This document shows, piece after piece, positions 1 to 4,715 of a DNA stretch of 6,548 bases; positions within the stretch are counted from its first letter, which is position 1; each line of letters opens with the position of its first letter. Source of the stretch: Microcaldota archaeon (GTDB lineage Archaea; Micrarchaeota; Micrarchaeia; Micrarchaeales; CABMGC01); the NCBI GenBank assembly GCA_028867095.1, contig JAGWHA010000036.1, forward strand, positions 1 through 6,548, in the 5' to 3' direction. The translations under genes were made by a program, and so were the position numbers. A model generated the notes under the pieces. That model was not told where the DNA came from, did no database searches, and worked only from the letters and a program-made list of their open reading frames with translations.

Positions 1-127
1 CTCACAAAGTGCATCACAGATGAGTTATTCTAAGACGTATACCTTTCACAAAGCGCGAGCTCTCGAGTATGACCTCTAGGAAGCTCAACTGGACATCAAA
101 GCACTAACAAGTAGTTAGGTAGAGAAG

Positions 128-137
128 CTTTATATAC
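128..137 (+). promoter_or_regulatory. Consensus archaeal TATA box, orphan or distal promoter
   Basis: CTTTATATAC matches the archaeal TATA consensus closely, and the same ten bases recur at 3278-3287. Transcription would be expected to start near 158-162. No start codon with a usable frame follows: ATG 162 is directly followed by TAA, and ATG 168 opens only 12 codons. The box could drive a small RNA spanning the 189-219 hairpin, or give the gene at 270 a leader of about 110 bases. Confidence 0.45.
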
Positions 138-188
138 GTTTTTCTGGAATCGCAATCTCATATGTAAATGGCCCAAAACCGTCCCTGT

Positions 189-219
189 GCTGTACGCGAA
201 AATTAAGTGCCGCTACAGC
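189..219 (+). other. Bulged hairpin downstream of a TATA box
   Basis: GCTGTA (189-194) pairs exactly with TACAGC (214-219). After a one-base bulge at C195, GCG (196-198) pairs with CGC (211-213), leaving a 12-base loop. This gives a nine-pair stem about 30 bases after the expected start of transcription from the 128-137 box, with a TTTT run at 233-236. It could be part of a small RNA or a structured 5' leader of the gene at 270. It matches no RNA family I recognise. Confidence 0.3.
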
Positions 220-232
220 CGCAAGCTCAATC

Positions 233-239
233 TTTTAAG
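233..239 (+). promoter_or_regulatory. TATA-like box of the first PH/zinc-ribbon gene
   Basis: TTTTAAG is centred about 34 bases before the TTG start at 270, predicting a leader of roughly 5-10 bases. The paralogous gene at 2291 has the same TTTTAAG motif (2249-2255) about 39 bases before its ATG. The shared spacing and motif support this as the proximal promoter. Confidence 0.45.
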
Positions 240-269
240 GTGTTGCTGCAATAACAGTTTGTTGATAAC

Positions 270-818
270 TTGCAACAGGTCGAGGAGCAGAGCAGCAACT
301 CCCGCTACATCCCATTGATAAAGGACCTTCTCCAGCCTGACGAGGAGGTGGAGCTGGTCATAACTCAGACGAGGTACTGGCCCATGGTTTCAGCAAACTC
401 GATCTTCAAGCCAAAGATAATCTTCGCGACAAACCGGAGGGTAATAATAATCGCAAGGCACCAGCTCGGGCTTGTGCGAAGCTACTCGATATTTCCCTAC
501 AAGATAATAATCGCGGTAAAGCCCACCAGGGGGATCTTCCTCTCGTCAATCGCAATCGGCCATCAGGGAAGCATGCCTTCTGATGACATCGAGAAGAACG
601 AGCCCAAGAACGTATCCGGGCTCCGCCACGAGGACGCGATGCGCCTTGAGCACTTCATAAATGCAAAGATAGTCTCCCTTCCCCGCAATCCGCTCAGTGC
701 GGAGGAGCAGGCCCAGTCGGACATGCTAAAGCACAGCAAGGGGCTAAAGTGCCTAAACTGCGGCACAATGAATGAGACGGCAAGCGACTACTGCTCCCAC
801 TGCGGCACAAGGCTCTAA
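270..818 (+). CDS. PH-like domain protein with C-terminal zinc ribbon (copy 1)
   Basis: A 182-residue soluble protein. Residues about 23-100 resemble the bacterial PH-like fold (bPH): a stretch ELVITQTRYWP, then IFKPKIIFATNRRVIIIARH, then a Phe-Pro-turn-strand region leading to GIFLSSIAIG. Such domains are small beta-barrels usually tied to membrane or protein binding, but no ligand can be read here. The C terminus is a zinc ribbon with Cys161, Cys164, Cys175 and Cys178 (CxxC-x10-CxxC). There is no membrane helix or signal peptide. The product is a clear paralogue of the gene at 2291; both contain SIFKP and RxWP. This copy has about six extra residues near 104-115 and a longer linker before the ribbon. 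The start is TTG: an in-frame stop lies at 252-254, and the first in-frame ATG (residue 39) would remove conserved N-terminal sequence. It faces the membrane-protein gene ending at 882. Family assignment is fairly confident; cellular role is unknown. Confidence 0.85.
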   Translation: MQQVEEQSSNSRYIPLIKDLLQPDEEVELVITQTRYWPMVSANSIFKPKIIFATNRRVIIIARHQLGLVRSYSIFPYKIIIAVKPTRGIFLSSIAIGHQGSMPSDDIEKNEPKNVSGLRHEDAMRLEHFINAKIVSLPRNPLSAEEQAQSDMLKHSKGLKCLNCGTMNETASDYCSHCGTRL

Positions 819-826
819 ACTCTTAA

Positions 827-842
827 CTTTGGAGGGCCAAAG
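827..842. terminator. Short hairpin between convergent genes
   Basis: CTTTGG (827-832) and CCAAAG (837-842) form a perfect six-pair stem with a four-base loop, nine bases after the stop at 818 and 40 bases beyond the stop of the opposing gene at 882. It may help end transcription from either side. Archaeal termination usually depends on T-rich tracts, and no good tract follows, so the assignment is weak. Confidence 0.25.
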
Positions 843-881
843 CATATCCTGTGTCGCACTGCAGGCATTGGTCAAAATACT

Positions 882-1412
882 CTACCTTCTTCTGAGCAGG
901 CTTCGTATGTATGCAAGCCCGCCCGCAAGCACACCTATTATCGTCGCCGCGACGAATGCGATTATCGGCACGGGGAACTGACCCAGGATCTGCTCGTGCA
1001 CCTGCAGCTGTGAGAGGCCCCCGCCGCCAACCGAAGCTGGCATGAGCCCCACGCCTCCGACATATCCTGCGTAAATCAAGAGAAGCGATGCGCCAAGAAT
1101 GCCCAAATTCATGAGCACAAGATGCACGCGTGCAAGGGCAGATGAGGCATTGTCGAGCCTCCTTCCCAGCCTGGCCTCTATGTAATCGTAGAGGAAGGAC
1201 GTCACGCCAAGGGCAAGTACCATGACGACGTACATGACGTAGCCGACCGCAAGCCATATCCCTGCGCTTCCAGAGGCGATAACCATCGAAGGGCTCGGGC
1301 TAAGGTAGACTGATCCCCATATGAATATGACGAATGTAGTAGCTGCAAGTATCGCGCCCTGCGCTATCGCGCTCCAGAGAAACATTGTCGCAATCCTGCT
1401 TGTCTTATCCAT
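882..1412 (-). CDS. Four-helix integral membrane protein, unknown function
   Basis: A 176-residue hydrophobic protein with four likely membrane helices at about residues 9-36, 50-75, 97-123 and 147-170. A basic segment between helices 2 and 3 (Arg81, Arg84, Arg85) and a terminal Arg-Arg-Arg suggest those parts face the cytoplasm. The loop between helices 3 and 4 is Gly-rich (GLMPASVGGGG). Helix 3 begins with ARVHLVLMNLG; its His97 is the only histidine near a helix, faintly like haem-binding helices, but one histidine is not enough for that call. The gene begins seven bases after the SDR stop on the same strand (six bases between), with a GGAG ribosome-binding site at 1422-1425, so the two are almost certainly co-transcribed. 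It may anchor or assist the dehydrogenase, but this rests only on linkage. I do not recognise the family. Confidence 0.8.
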   Translation of the reverse strand: MDKTSRIATMFLWSAIAQGAILAATTFVIFIWGSVYLSPSPSMVIASGSAGIWLAVGYVMYVVMVLALGVTSFLYDYIEARLGRRLDNASSALARVHLVLMNLGILGASLLLIYAGYVGGVGLMPASVGGGGLSQLQVHEQILGQFPVPIIAFVAATIIGVLAGGLAYIRSLLRRR

Positions 1413-1418
1413 GATAAC

Positions 1419-2195
1419 CTACTCCGAAGTCCAGCCCCCATCCACCTCAAGTATGTGCCCCGTTATGTACGACGACGCATTCGACGCGAGGAACACTGCC
1501 GCGCCCTTTAGCTCTTTGACCTCCCCCAGCCTTCCAAGCGGAGTCCTCGTAGTTATGTGGTCCAGCATCTGCTTGTTCTCAAGGACTCCCTGCGTCATCT
1601 CGCTCGGGAAGAACCCAGGAGCAATCGCATTAACCCTTACCCCAGACGAGGCAAACTCCACAGCGAGAGCCCTGGTGAGATTCACTATCCCCCCTTTGCT
1701 TGCATAGTAGGGCGCGACAGGGAAGATATCCCCGAACACCCCATAGATCGAGGCAATGTTTATCACGCTGCCCTTGACCTTTTTGTTTATCATATCCTTC
1801 ACGACATTCTTGCAGCAAAGGAAGACCCCCGTCAGGTTCACCGCAATAACCCCGTCCCATGCCTCCTTTGTCATCTCGGTCGAGGGCCCCATCGCCGCAG
1901 TGCCTGCGTTGTTTACCAGAATGTCAACCTTCCCAAACGAGTCCTCCGCGGCCTTCACGATCTTTAGTATGTCCGACTCCACGGACACGTCGGCCTTGAC
2001 AGGCACGATCTGCCTGCCGGTGGACGCCGAGATCCGCTTTGCGTTTTCAATTAGCCTCTCCTCCCTCCTTGCGGCAATCACCACGTCCGCCCCCGCCTCC
2101 GCGAGCGCCTCTGTGAACGCGACTCCAAGCCCGCTCGATACCCCTGTGACTATCGCGCACTTGCCGTCAAGCTTGAAATCGTCCAAAATTCCCAT
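1419..2195 (-). CDS. Short-chain dehydrogenase/reductase (SDR), classical type
   Basis: A 258-residue NAD(P)-dependent oxidoreductase of normal length for a classical SDR. Motifs in order: cofactor loop TGVSSGLG (17-24), the AARREER segment after strand 2 (41-47; arginines here often favour NADPH), ADV (69-71), NNAG (95-98), Asn120, catalytic Ser149 in INIAS, Tyr163 and Lys167 (YxxxK), and APG (192-194). The catalytic tetrad Asn-Ser-Tyr-Lys is complete. The overall pattern is closest to the gluconate 5-dehydrogenase and 3-oxoacyl-ACP reductase-like branches, but the substrate cannot be assigned. The start is the ATG at 2195, which opens MGILDDFKLDGK, a usual SDR beginning. An ATG at 2303 would add 36 unlike residues and run into the divergent gene. 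A TTTAAA box about 25 bases upstream implies a leaderless mRNA. It is the first gene of an operon with the membrane protein at 1412. Confidence 0.94.
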   Translation of the reverse strand: MGILDDFKLDGKCAIVTGVSSGLGVAFTEALAEAGADVVIAARREERLIENAKRISASTGRQIVPVKADVSVESDILKIVKAAEDSFGKVDILVNNAGTAAMGPSTEMTKEAWDGVIAVNLTGVFLCCKNVVKDMINKKVKGSVINIASIYGVFGDIFPVAPYYASKGGIVNLTRALAVEFASSGVRVNAIAPGFFPSEMTQGVLENKQMLDHITTRTPLGRLGEVKELKGAAVFLASNASSYITGHILEVDGGWTSE

Positions 2196-2216
2196 ACTCA
2201 CATTTGGAAGAGCATC

Positions 2217-2222
2217 TTTAAA
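2217..2222 (-). promoter_or_regulatory. TATA box of the SDR operon
   Basis: On the minus strand TTTAAA (within AATTTAAAG) is centred about 25 bases before the ATG at 2195. The transcript should therefore start at or next to the first codon, which supports both a leaderless mRNA and the choice of the shorter start. Confidence 0.65.
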
Positions 2223-2248
2223 TTGGTAGCCTCGCCCCCTACCCTGTA

Positions 2249-2255
2249 TTTTAAG
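2249..2255 (+). promoter_or_regulatory. TATA box and leader of the second PH/zinc-ribbon gene
   Basis: TTTTAAG is centred about 39 bases before the ATG at 2291, predicting transcription from about 2277. A GGTG at 2277-2280 could serve as a ribosome-binding site if included in the transcript. It lies back to back with the SDR operon promoter in a 95-base divergent region, so the two could share regulation. Confidence 0.5.
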
Positions 2256-2290
2256 ATATCGTTGCGATAGTATAGTGGTGCTGATTCCGC

Positions 2291-2800
2291 ATGCCCGAAC
2301 CAAACTTCGTGAACCGCTACGTGGAGCTTGTGAGGTCGAACCTTGAGCCTGAGGAGAAGATAGAGCTCATAGTCCAGCAGTCGCGCCTATGGCCAGGCGT
2401 CCCGCTCAACTCGATCTTCAAGCCCGTGATAGTGTTCTTGACAAACGAGCGCCTGATAATAGTGAGTAGGCACTGGCTGGGGCTGCTTAGGAACATCACC
2501 ATAGTTCCCCTCACCGCGATAAGGACCACAAGGCTCGAGAAGGGGCTTATCCTCGCCTCGATAGTCGTCGGGCAGCTTGGGGCCGCCGCAACCGCGAGCC
2601 GCGACCTTGACGGATTCAACTACCAGGACGCGAGCGCACTGCTAAGGCACATAACAAAATCCGTGCACAACATAATCAAGACTGCTCCAAAGAAGCGTGC
2701 GATTGTGGGCGTGCCTCAGATCGATCGATGCTACAACTGCGGGGAGCCTCTTGTCGAGGGATCCCAGTACTGCTACCACTGCGGGGTCAGGCTGTTTTAG
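2291..2800 (+). CDS. PH-like domain protein with C-terminal zinc ribbon (copy 2)
   Basis: A 169-residue soluble protein, paralogue of the product at 270-818. The PH-like part (about residues 20-97) contains EKIELIVQQSRLWP, SIFKPVIVFLTNERLIIVSRHW and a strand-rich stretch ending GLILASIVVGQLG; the ltNeRLIivsr pattern is typical of the bacterial PH-like families. A helix (about 110-131) and linker lead to a zinc ribbon with Cys147, Cys150, Cys161 and Cys164 (CxxC-x10-CxxC), the same spacing as in copy 1. An in-frame TGA at 2282-2284 fixes ATG 2291 as the start. The stop overlaps that of the opposing gene by four bases. It is divergent from the SDR operon, which sits between the two copies in inverted orientation. 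The zinc ribbon may mediate protein or nucleic-acid contact; the role is unknown. Confidence 0.88.
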   Translation: MPEPNFVNRYVELVRSNLEPEEKIELIVQQSRLWPGVPLNSIFKPVIVFLTNERLIIVSRHWLGLLRNITIVPLTAIRTTRLEKGLILASIVVGQLGAAATASRDLDGFNYQDASALLRHITKSVHNIIKTAPKKRAIVGVPQIDRCYNCGEPLVEGSQYCYHCGVRLF

Positions 2801-3105
2801 GACTGCCTGCTTCCCCTCTCCCTCTCTATGTCCGCAAGGGCCTTTCTTAGGTCTTCAAGGTGGGTCTCCATGAAGAGCATCTGCAGCATTGTCTCGCACT
2901 CTTCCTGCGACCCAAGCATCCTCCTTATCCCATCCTTCGGGACTGCTTTGTTTGAGCCCCTGTCCTCGAAAACAAAACCGTTTCGGAACCAGAACTCGTC
3001 AAGCGCCTGCGGGGTGAGCTTCCTCATCCTTTCTGCGATTGCCGCAAGCTCGCCTTTGGTTATAACGTCATCCGACTCGTTCTCGATGCTCTGTTCCGCG
3101 TCCAT
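2797..3105 (-). CDS. Small acidic helical protein of unknown function
   Basis: A 102-residue soluble protein with no signal peptide, membrane helix or metal motif. Residues 1-15 are acidic and probably disordered. Residues 17-40 (KGELAAIAERMRKLTPQALDEFWF) and 67-95 (EECETMLQMLFMETHLEDLRKALADIERE) are predicted helices, joined by a middle segment RNGFVFEDRGSNKAVPKDGIRRML. The shape suggests a small helical adaptor or regulator, but I do not recognise it. It is judged real because it has a TATA box about 32 bases upstream, a near-consensus GGATGTGAT ribosome-binding site at 3109-3117, sensible composition, and a Ser-rich shadow frame on the other strand. A 14-base palindrome lies between its TATA box and start, so it may be controlled by a dimeric repressor. 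Confidence 0.72.
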   Translation of the reverse strand: MDAEQSIENESDDVITKGELAAIAERMRKLTPQALDEFWFRNGFVFEDRGSNKAVPKDGIRRMLGSQEECETMLQMLFMETHLEDLRKALADIERERGSRQS

Positions 3106-3115
3106 CTAATCACAT

Positions 3116-3129
3116 CCTTTACGTAAAGG
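3116..3129. promoter_or_regulatory. 14-bp perfect palindrome, candidate operator
   Basis: CCTTTACGTAAAGG is a perfect palindrome 4 bases downstream of the minus-strand TATA box (3134-3140) and 10 bases upstream of the ATG at 3105. Bound there, a dimeric regulator would block RNA polymerase recruitment or initiation. It differs from the palindrome at 4632-4645, so the same regulator need not bind both. No other copy was seen in the window. Confidence 0.5.
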
Positions 3130-3133
3130 GAAG

Positions 3134-3140
3134 TTTAAAT
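3134..3140 (-). promoter_or_regulatory. TATA box of the 102-residue protein gene
   Basis: On the minus strand ATTTAAA, within GATATTTAAAC, is centred about 32 bases before the ATG at 3105. The expected transcript would have a leader of only a few bases, or up to about ten, which could just include the GGATGTGAT motif. Confidence 0.55.
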
Positions 3141-3197
3141 ATCCAAGTAAAACCGCTCAACCGCTGATGCGATTTTAGATTCTTGAAGAAAAAGTTG

Positions 3198-3254
3198 GTA
3201 AGGAACGGTCCAGGGAATTAAAGGTGGGGACCTAAAATATGAACCGTACCTTAC
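3198..3254. repeat. Imperfect 12-bp inverted repeat
   Basis: GTAAGGAACGGT (3198-3209) is the reverse complement of ACCGTACCTTAC (3243-3254) except at one position (A3204 opposite A3248), leaving 33 bases between the arms. Just outside the left arm, ATTTTAG (3172-3178) is matched by CTAAAAT (3232-3238), and GGTCC (3207-3211) by GGACC (3228-3232), so alternative folds are possible. It may be an RNA structure or a pair of binding sites. It is unassigned. Confidence 0.45.
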
Positions 3255-3277
3255 TGAATAATACTATGAATAAACTC

Positions 3278-3287
3278 CTTTATATAC
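3278..3287 (+). promoter_or_regulatory. Consensus archaeal TATA box without an obvious gene
   Basis: CTTTATATAC is identical to the box at 128-137 and among the best TATA matches in the window. Transcription rightward would begin near 3309 and run antisense to the 3' end of the exporter gene. The core TATATA also reads on the minus strand (GTATATAAAG), where it would predict a start near 3255, with a leader of about 150 bases for the gene at 3105. Direction is therefore uncertain. Confidence 0.4.
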
Positions 3288-3300
3288 CTGCCCTTAAATC

Positions 3301-3325
3301 GCACAATCCCAATGTTCCATTGTGC
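3301..3325. repeat. 7-bp inverted repeat followed by TTTT
   Basis: GCACAAT (3301-3307) and ATTGTGC (3319-3325) are perfect inverted arms around 11 bases; an inner CAATG/CATTG pairing (3310-3314/3318-3322) is an alternative. Read on the plus strand it is followed by TTTT (3326-3329). It lies 27 bases beyond the exporter stop and covers the expected start of transcription from the 3278 box. It could be a 3' end structure for the exporter mRNA or an operator. Confidence 0.4.
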
Positions 3326-3351
3326 TTTTGCTAATGGGTGCTCTCGTGGCT

Positions 3352-4593
3352 TCATTCCAGTGGGCCTATCCTCTGGTTTAGCTCGTCGAAGAAGGCATCG
3401 TTCTCAGGGACCGCCCCGGCCTTTATCACCATCGCCTCGTCCTTCTGCACCCCGAGTATCTCCCTCACGAATGCCGACTCGTTTGAGATGAAGCCTTCGC
3501 TGCCACTGTACGCATTTGCGAACCTACTGTCATCTATCATTGCCGCTATGTGGTGTGCGTGGTCCTTGTGCACCTTGGTCGCAAACACCCTCCCCCCCGA
3601 CCTGACTATATCCTTCACTGTTCCCTGGCCGTCTCCGCCGAATGCCCCAGTAACGTCGAATATGGTGAAGTTGTGCTTCGGCGCGCCCCTCTTGCTGGAC
3701 CTATAAGATCCTCCCACCTTGTCCTGGCGCTGTATCACAATTCCTATGCCTGCAAGCACTGCTATTGCAAGGTAGTAGATCTTGATCGGCGTGCCGAAGA
3801 GCACATCCGCCCACACGAATGTGAAGAAAGGCGACAGCAGGTAGGTGTTGGTCACTATTGTCGTCTTGAGCACCTTGAGCGCGTGCACGTACATGTAGAA
3901 GCCGAAGATGTTGGTGATTGCAAGGTATGCTATTATCCCTATGTCAAGAGCGCTTAGCGCCACGAAGTGGGCGCCGCTGCCTACGAAGAATATCGCGTAG
4001 AAGAGGGTCAGCGCAAAGGCCGATCCGGCAAGGTAGAGCTCGGTGTCGATCATCTCCCTCTTTATTATGATGTTTGAAAGTGCGTATCCGACTGCGAGCA
4101 TTATCACGAATCCGATGATCGGCAGATTCGCGCTGCCTAGTATGCCGGAGAGGTTTCCGCCGCTGACCCCAATGATTATGCCCGTGAACGCGAGCCCCAA
4201 GGCCGCCATCTGGCTCTTGCTCAGCCTCTCGTTTAGCAGGAACGGTATGAATATCAGCATGAGCAGCGGATTGAGCCTAAAGAGCACTGTCGCAAGCGAG
4301 GCGCTGATGAAGTGCTCCGCGTATGCGATCCCATACTGGTAGGGGACGTATGAGAGGAGCGCAGCGAGCGCGATGTAGAAGAGTCTCTTCTTGTTGCCAA
4401 GCAGGCCAGCGAGCGCAGGCAGCTTGTTCTTCTTTACCAGCAGCGCAAGCCCCACGGGTATGCTAAACAGCGATGCGAGCAGGAAGAGCTCGAACGCGTT
4501 TGTCCCTATCGTCAGTACCAAAAGAACCGGGGTGAACGAGCCTATCAGTAGCGATGCGAATAGGTAGATGTACGCCTTGGTGCTTATCTGCAT
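3352..4593 (-). CDS. EamA/DMT-family exporter with a soluble C-terminal domain
   Basis: A 413-residue transporter. Residues 1-288 form ten membrane helices in two EamA repeats, the drug/metabolite transporter architecture, usually exporting amino acids or other small metabolites. Helix 4 and the following loop carry the typical FRLNPLLMLIFIPFLLNERLS (105-125). The matching part of repeat 2, SPFFTFVWADVLFGTPI (254-270), has Thr268 where a Glu is usual. DMT proteins are normally about 290-310 residues; here about 110 more follow a basic linker (Lys291-Lys306). This tail (about 307-410) begins NFTIFDVTGAFGG, has a strand-helix pattern and a histidine cluster KVHKDHAHH (340-348), and should lie in the cytoplasm. 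I do not recognise it; it may sense ligand or metal, or gate transport. A TATA box about 27 bases upstream makes ATG 4593 a leaderless start. It is divergent from the Lrp-like regulator, suggesting regulator-controlled export. The substrate is unknown. Confidence 0.9.
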   Translation of the reverse strand: MQISTKAYIYLFASLLIGSFTPVLLVLTIGTNAFELFLLASLFSIPVGLALLVKKNKLPALAGLLGNKKRLFYIALAALLSYVPYQYGIAYAEHFISASLATVLFRLNPLLMLIFIPFLLNERLSKSQMAALGLAFTGIIIGVSGGNLSGILGSANLPIIGFVIMLAVGYALSNIIIKREMIDTELYLAGSAFALTLFYAIFFVGSGAHFVALSALDIGIIAYLAITNIFGFYMYVHALKVLKTTIVTNTYLLSPFFTFVWADVLFGTPIKIYYLAIAVLAGIGIVIQRQDKVGGSYRSSKRGAPKHNFTIFDVTGAFGGDGQGTVKDIVRSGGRVFATKVHKDHAHHIAAMIDDSRFANAYSGSEGFISNESAFVREILGVQKDEAMVIKAGAVPENDAFFDELNQRIGPLE

Positions 4594-4615
4594 AATCTGG
4601 TATGGCGATTGCCTG

Positions 4616-4623
4616 CTTAAATA
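4616..4623 (-). promoter_or_regulatory. TATA box of the exporter gene
   Basis: On the minus strand TATTTAAG is centred about 27 bases before the ATG at 4593, placing the transcript start on the first codon. The left arm of a 9-bp inverted repeat (4619-4627) overlaps this box, so protein bound there would directly affect exporter transcription. Confidence 0.65.
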
Positions 4624-4666
4624 CGCACCTCAAAATTGCAATTTTCCCATAAATCTTTGCGTATTT
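4619..4666. promoter_or_regulatory. 9-bp inverted repeat across the divergent promoters
   Basis: AAATACGCA (4619-4627) is the exact reverse complement of TGCGTATTT (4658-4666), with 30 bases between them. A further ACGCACC copy at 4670-4676 repeats 4623-4629 directly and also forms TGCGT-N7-ACGCA (4658-4674) with the right arm. The left arm overlaps the exporter TATA box; the others lie just upstream of the regulator TATA box. The arrangement suits binding sites for the adjacent Lrp-like regulator, by inference. Confidence 0.5.
4632..4645. promoter_or_regulatory. 14-bp A/T-rich palindrome, candidate Lrp-type operator
   Basis: AAAATTGCAATTTT is a perfect palindrome inside the 9-bp inverted repeat, 9 bases upstream of the exporter TATA box and about 40 bases upstream of the regulator TATA box. 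Lrp/AsnC proteins commonly bind A/T-rich, loosely palindromic sites of about this length. Its position suits shared control of both genes, possibly activation of the exporter. That the neighbouring regulator binds here is an inference. Confidence 0.5.
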
Positions 4667-4684
4667 GCAACGCACCCTGGAAAG

Positions 4685-4692
4685 TAATAAAT
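4685..4692 (+). promoter_or_regulatory. TATA box of the Lrp-like regulator gene
   Basis: TAATAAAT, preceded by a purine-rich GGAAAG (4679-4684) in the position of the archaeal B-recognition element, is centred about 27 bases before ATG 4716. This predicts a leaderless mRNA and excludes the longer TTG start at 4665, which lies upstream of the box. Confidence 0.6.
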
Positions 4693-4715
4693 GCCTTTGT
4701 TTGCATGCTATACGT

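Larger units (their letters stand above)
1..269. other. Intergenic region without a convincing gene
   Basis: No open frame of useful length is present on either strand. The forward frame open from the left edge at base 2 ends at TAG 77-79 after 25 codons; it could be the tail of an upstream gene, but its codon use is mixed and it is not recognisable. Another forward frame stops at 31-33. The stretch contains a consensus archaeal TATA box (128-137), a hairpin-forming segment (189-219) and a TATA-like box next to the first gene (233-239); these are listed separately. No tRNA-like cloverleaf or CRISPR repeat was seen. Confidence 0.6.
3141..3351. other. Intergenic region rich in inverted repeats
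   Basis: It contains no confident gene and is more A/T-rich than its neighbours. It holds a direct repeat AACCGCT at 3151-3157 and 3159-3165; inverted repeats 3172-3178/3232-3238, 3198-3209/3243-3254 and 3301-3307/3319-3325; and a strong TATA box at 3278-3287. Two tiny frames exist: 31 codons plus stop at 3239-3334 (+) and 34 codons plus stop at 3355-3251 (-), the latter sharing an ATGA with the exporter stop. Their codons do not follow the G/C-ending preference of the surrounding genes, so neither is called. No tRNA was found. Confidence 0.55.

Noticed and set aside
168..206. 12-codon frame after the TATA box at 128-137
   Set aside because: Too short to support as a gene without conservation data.
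823..1257. 144-codon minus-strand frame with a CxxC near its end
   Set aside because: It overlaps the membrane-protein gene in another frame, is Arg/His-rich in the manner of a shadow frame, and has no start signal of its own.
2196..2303. 36-residue N-terminal extension of the SDR from an ATG at 2303
   Set aside because: It covers both divergent promoters and the start of the neighbouring gene, and the added residues do not resemble SDR sequence; the TATA box fits ATG 2195.
3239..3334. 31-codon plus-strand frame beginning MNRTLLNNTMNK, with GGTG upstream
   Set aside because: Too short, A/T-rich codons unlike neighbours, and it runs through the TATA box and hairpin; kept only as a note in the intergenic entry.
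3141..3351. C/D-box small RNA or tRNA in the intergenic region
   Set aside because: A TGATGC near 3165 and a CTGA near 3254 are about 90 bases apart and the first departs from the C-box consensus; no cloverleaf or T-loop sequence is present.
3312..3491. 59-codon plus-strand frame starting near the expected transcript start of the 3278 box
   Set aside because: Its Arg/Ser/Pro-rich composition is typical of a frame antisense to a real gene, here the exporter tail.
4665..4715. TTG start giving the Lrp-like regulator 17 more residues
   Set aside because: The TATA box at 4685-4692 lies inside this extension and is correctly placed for ATG 4716.
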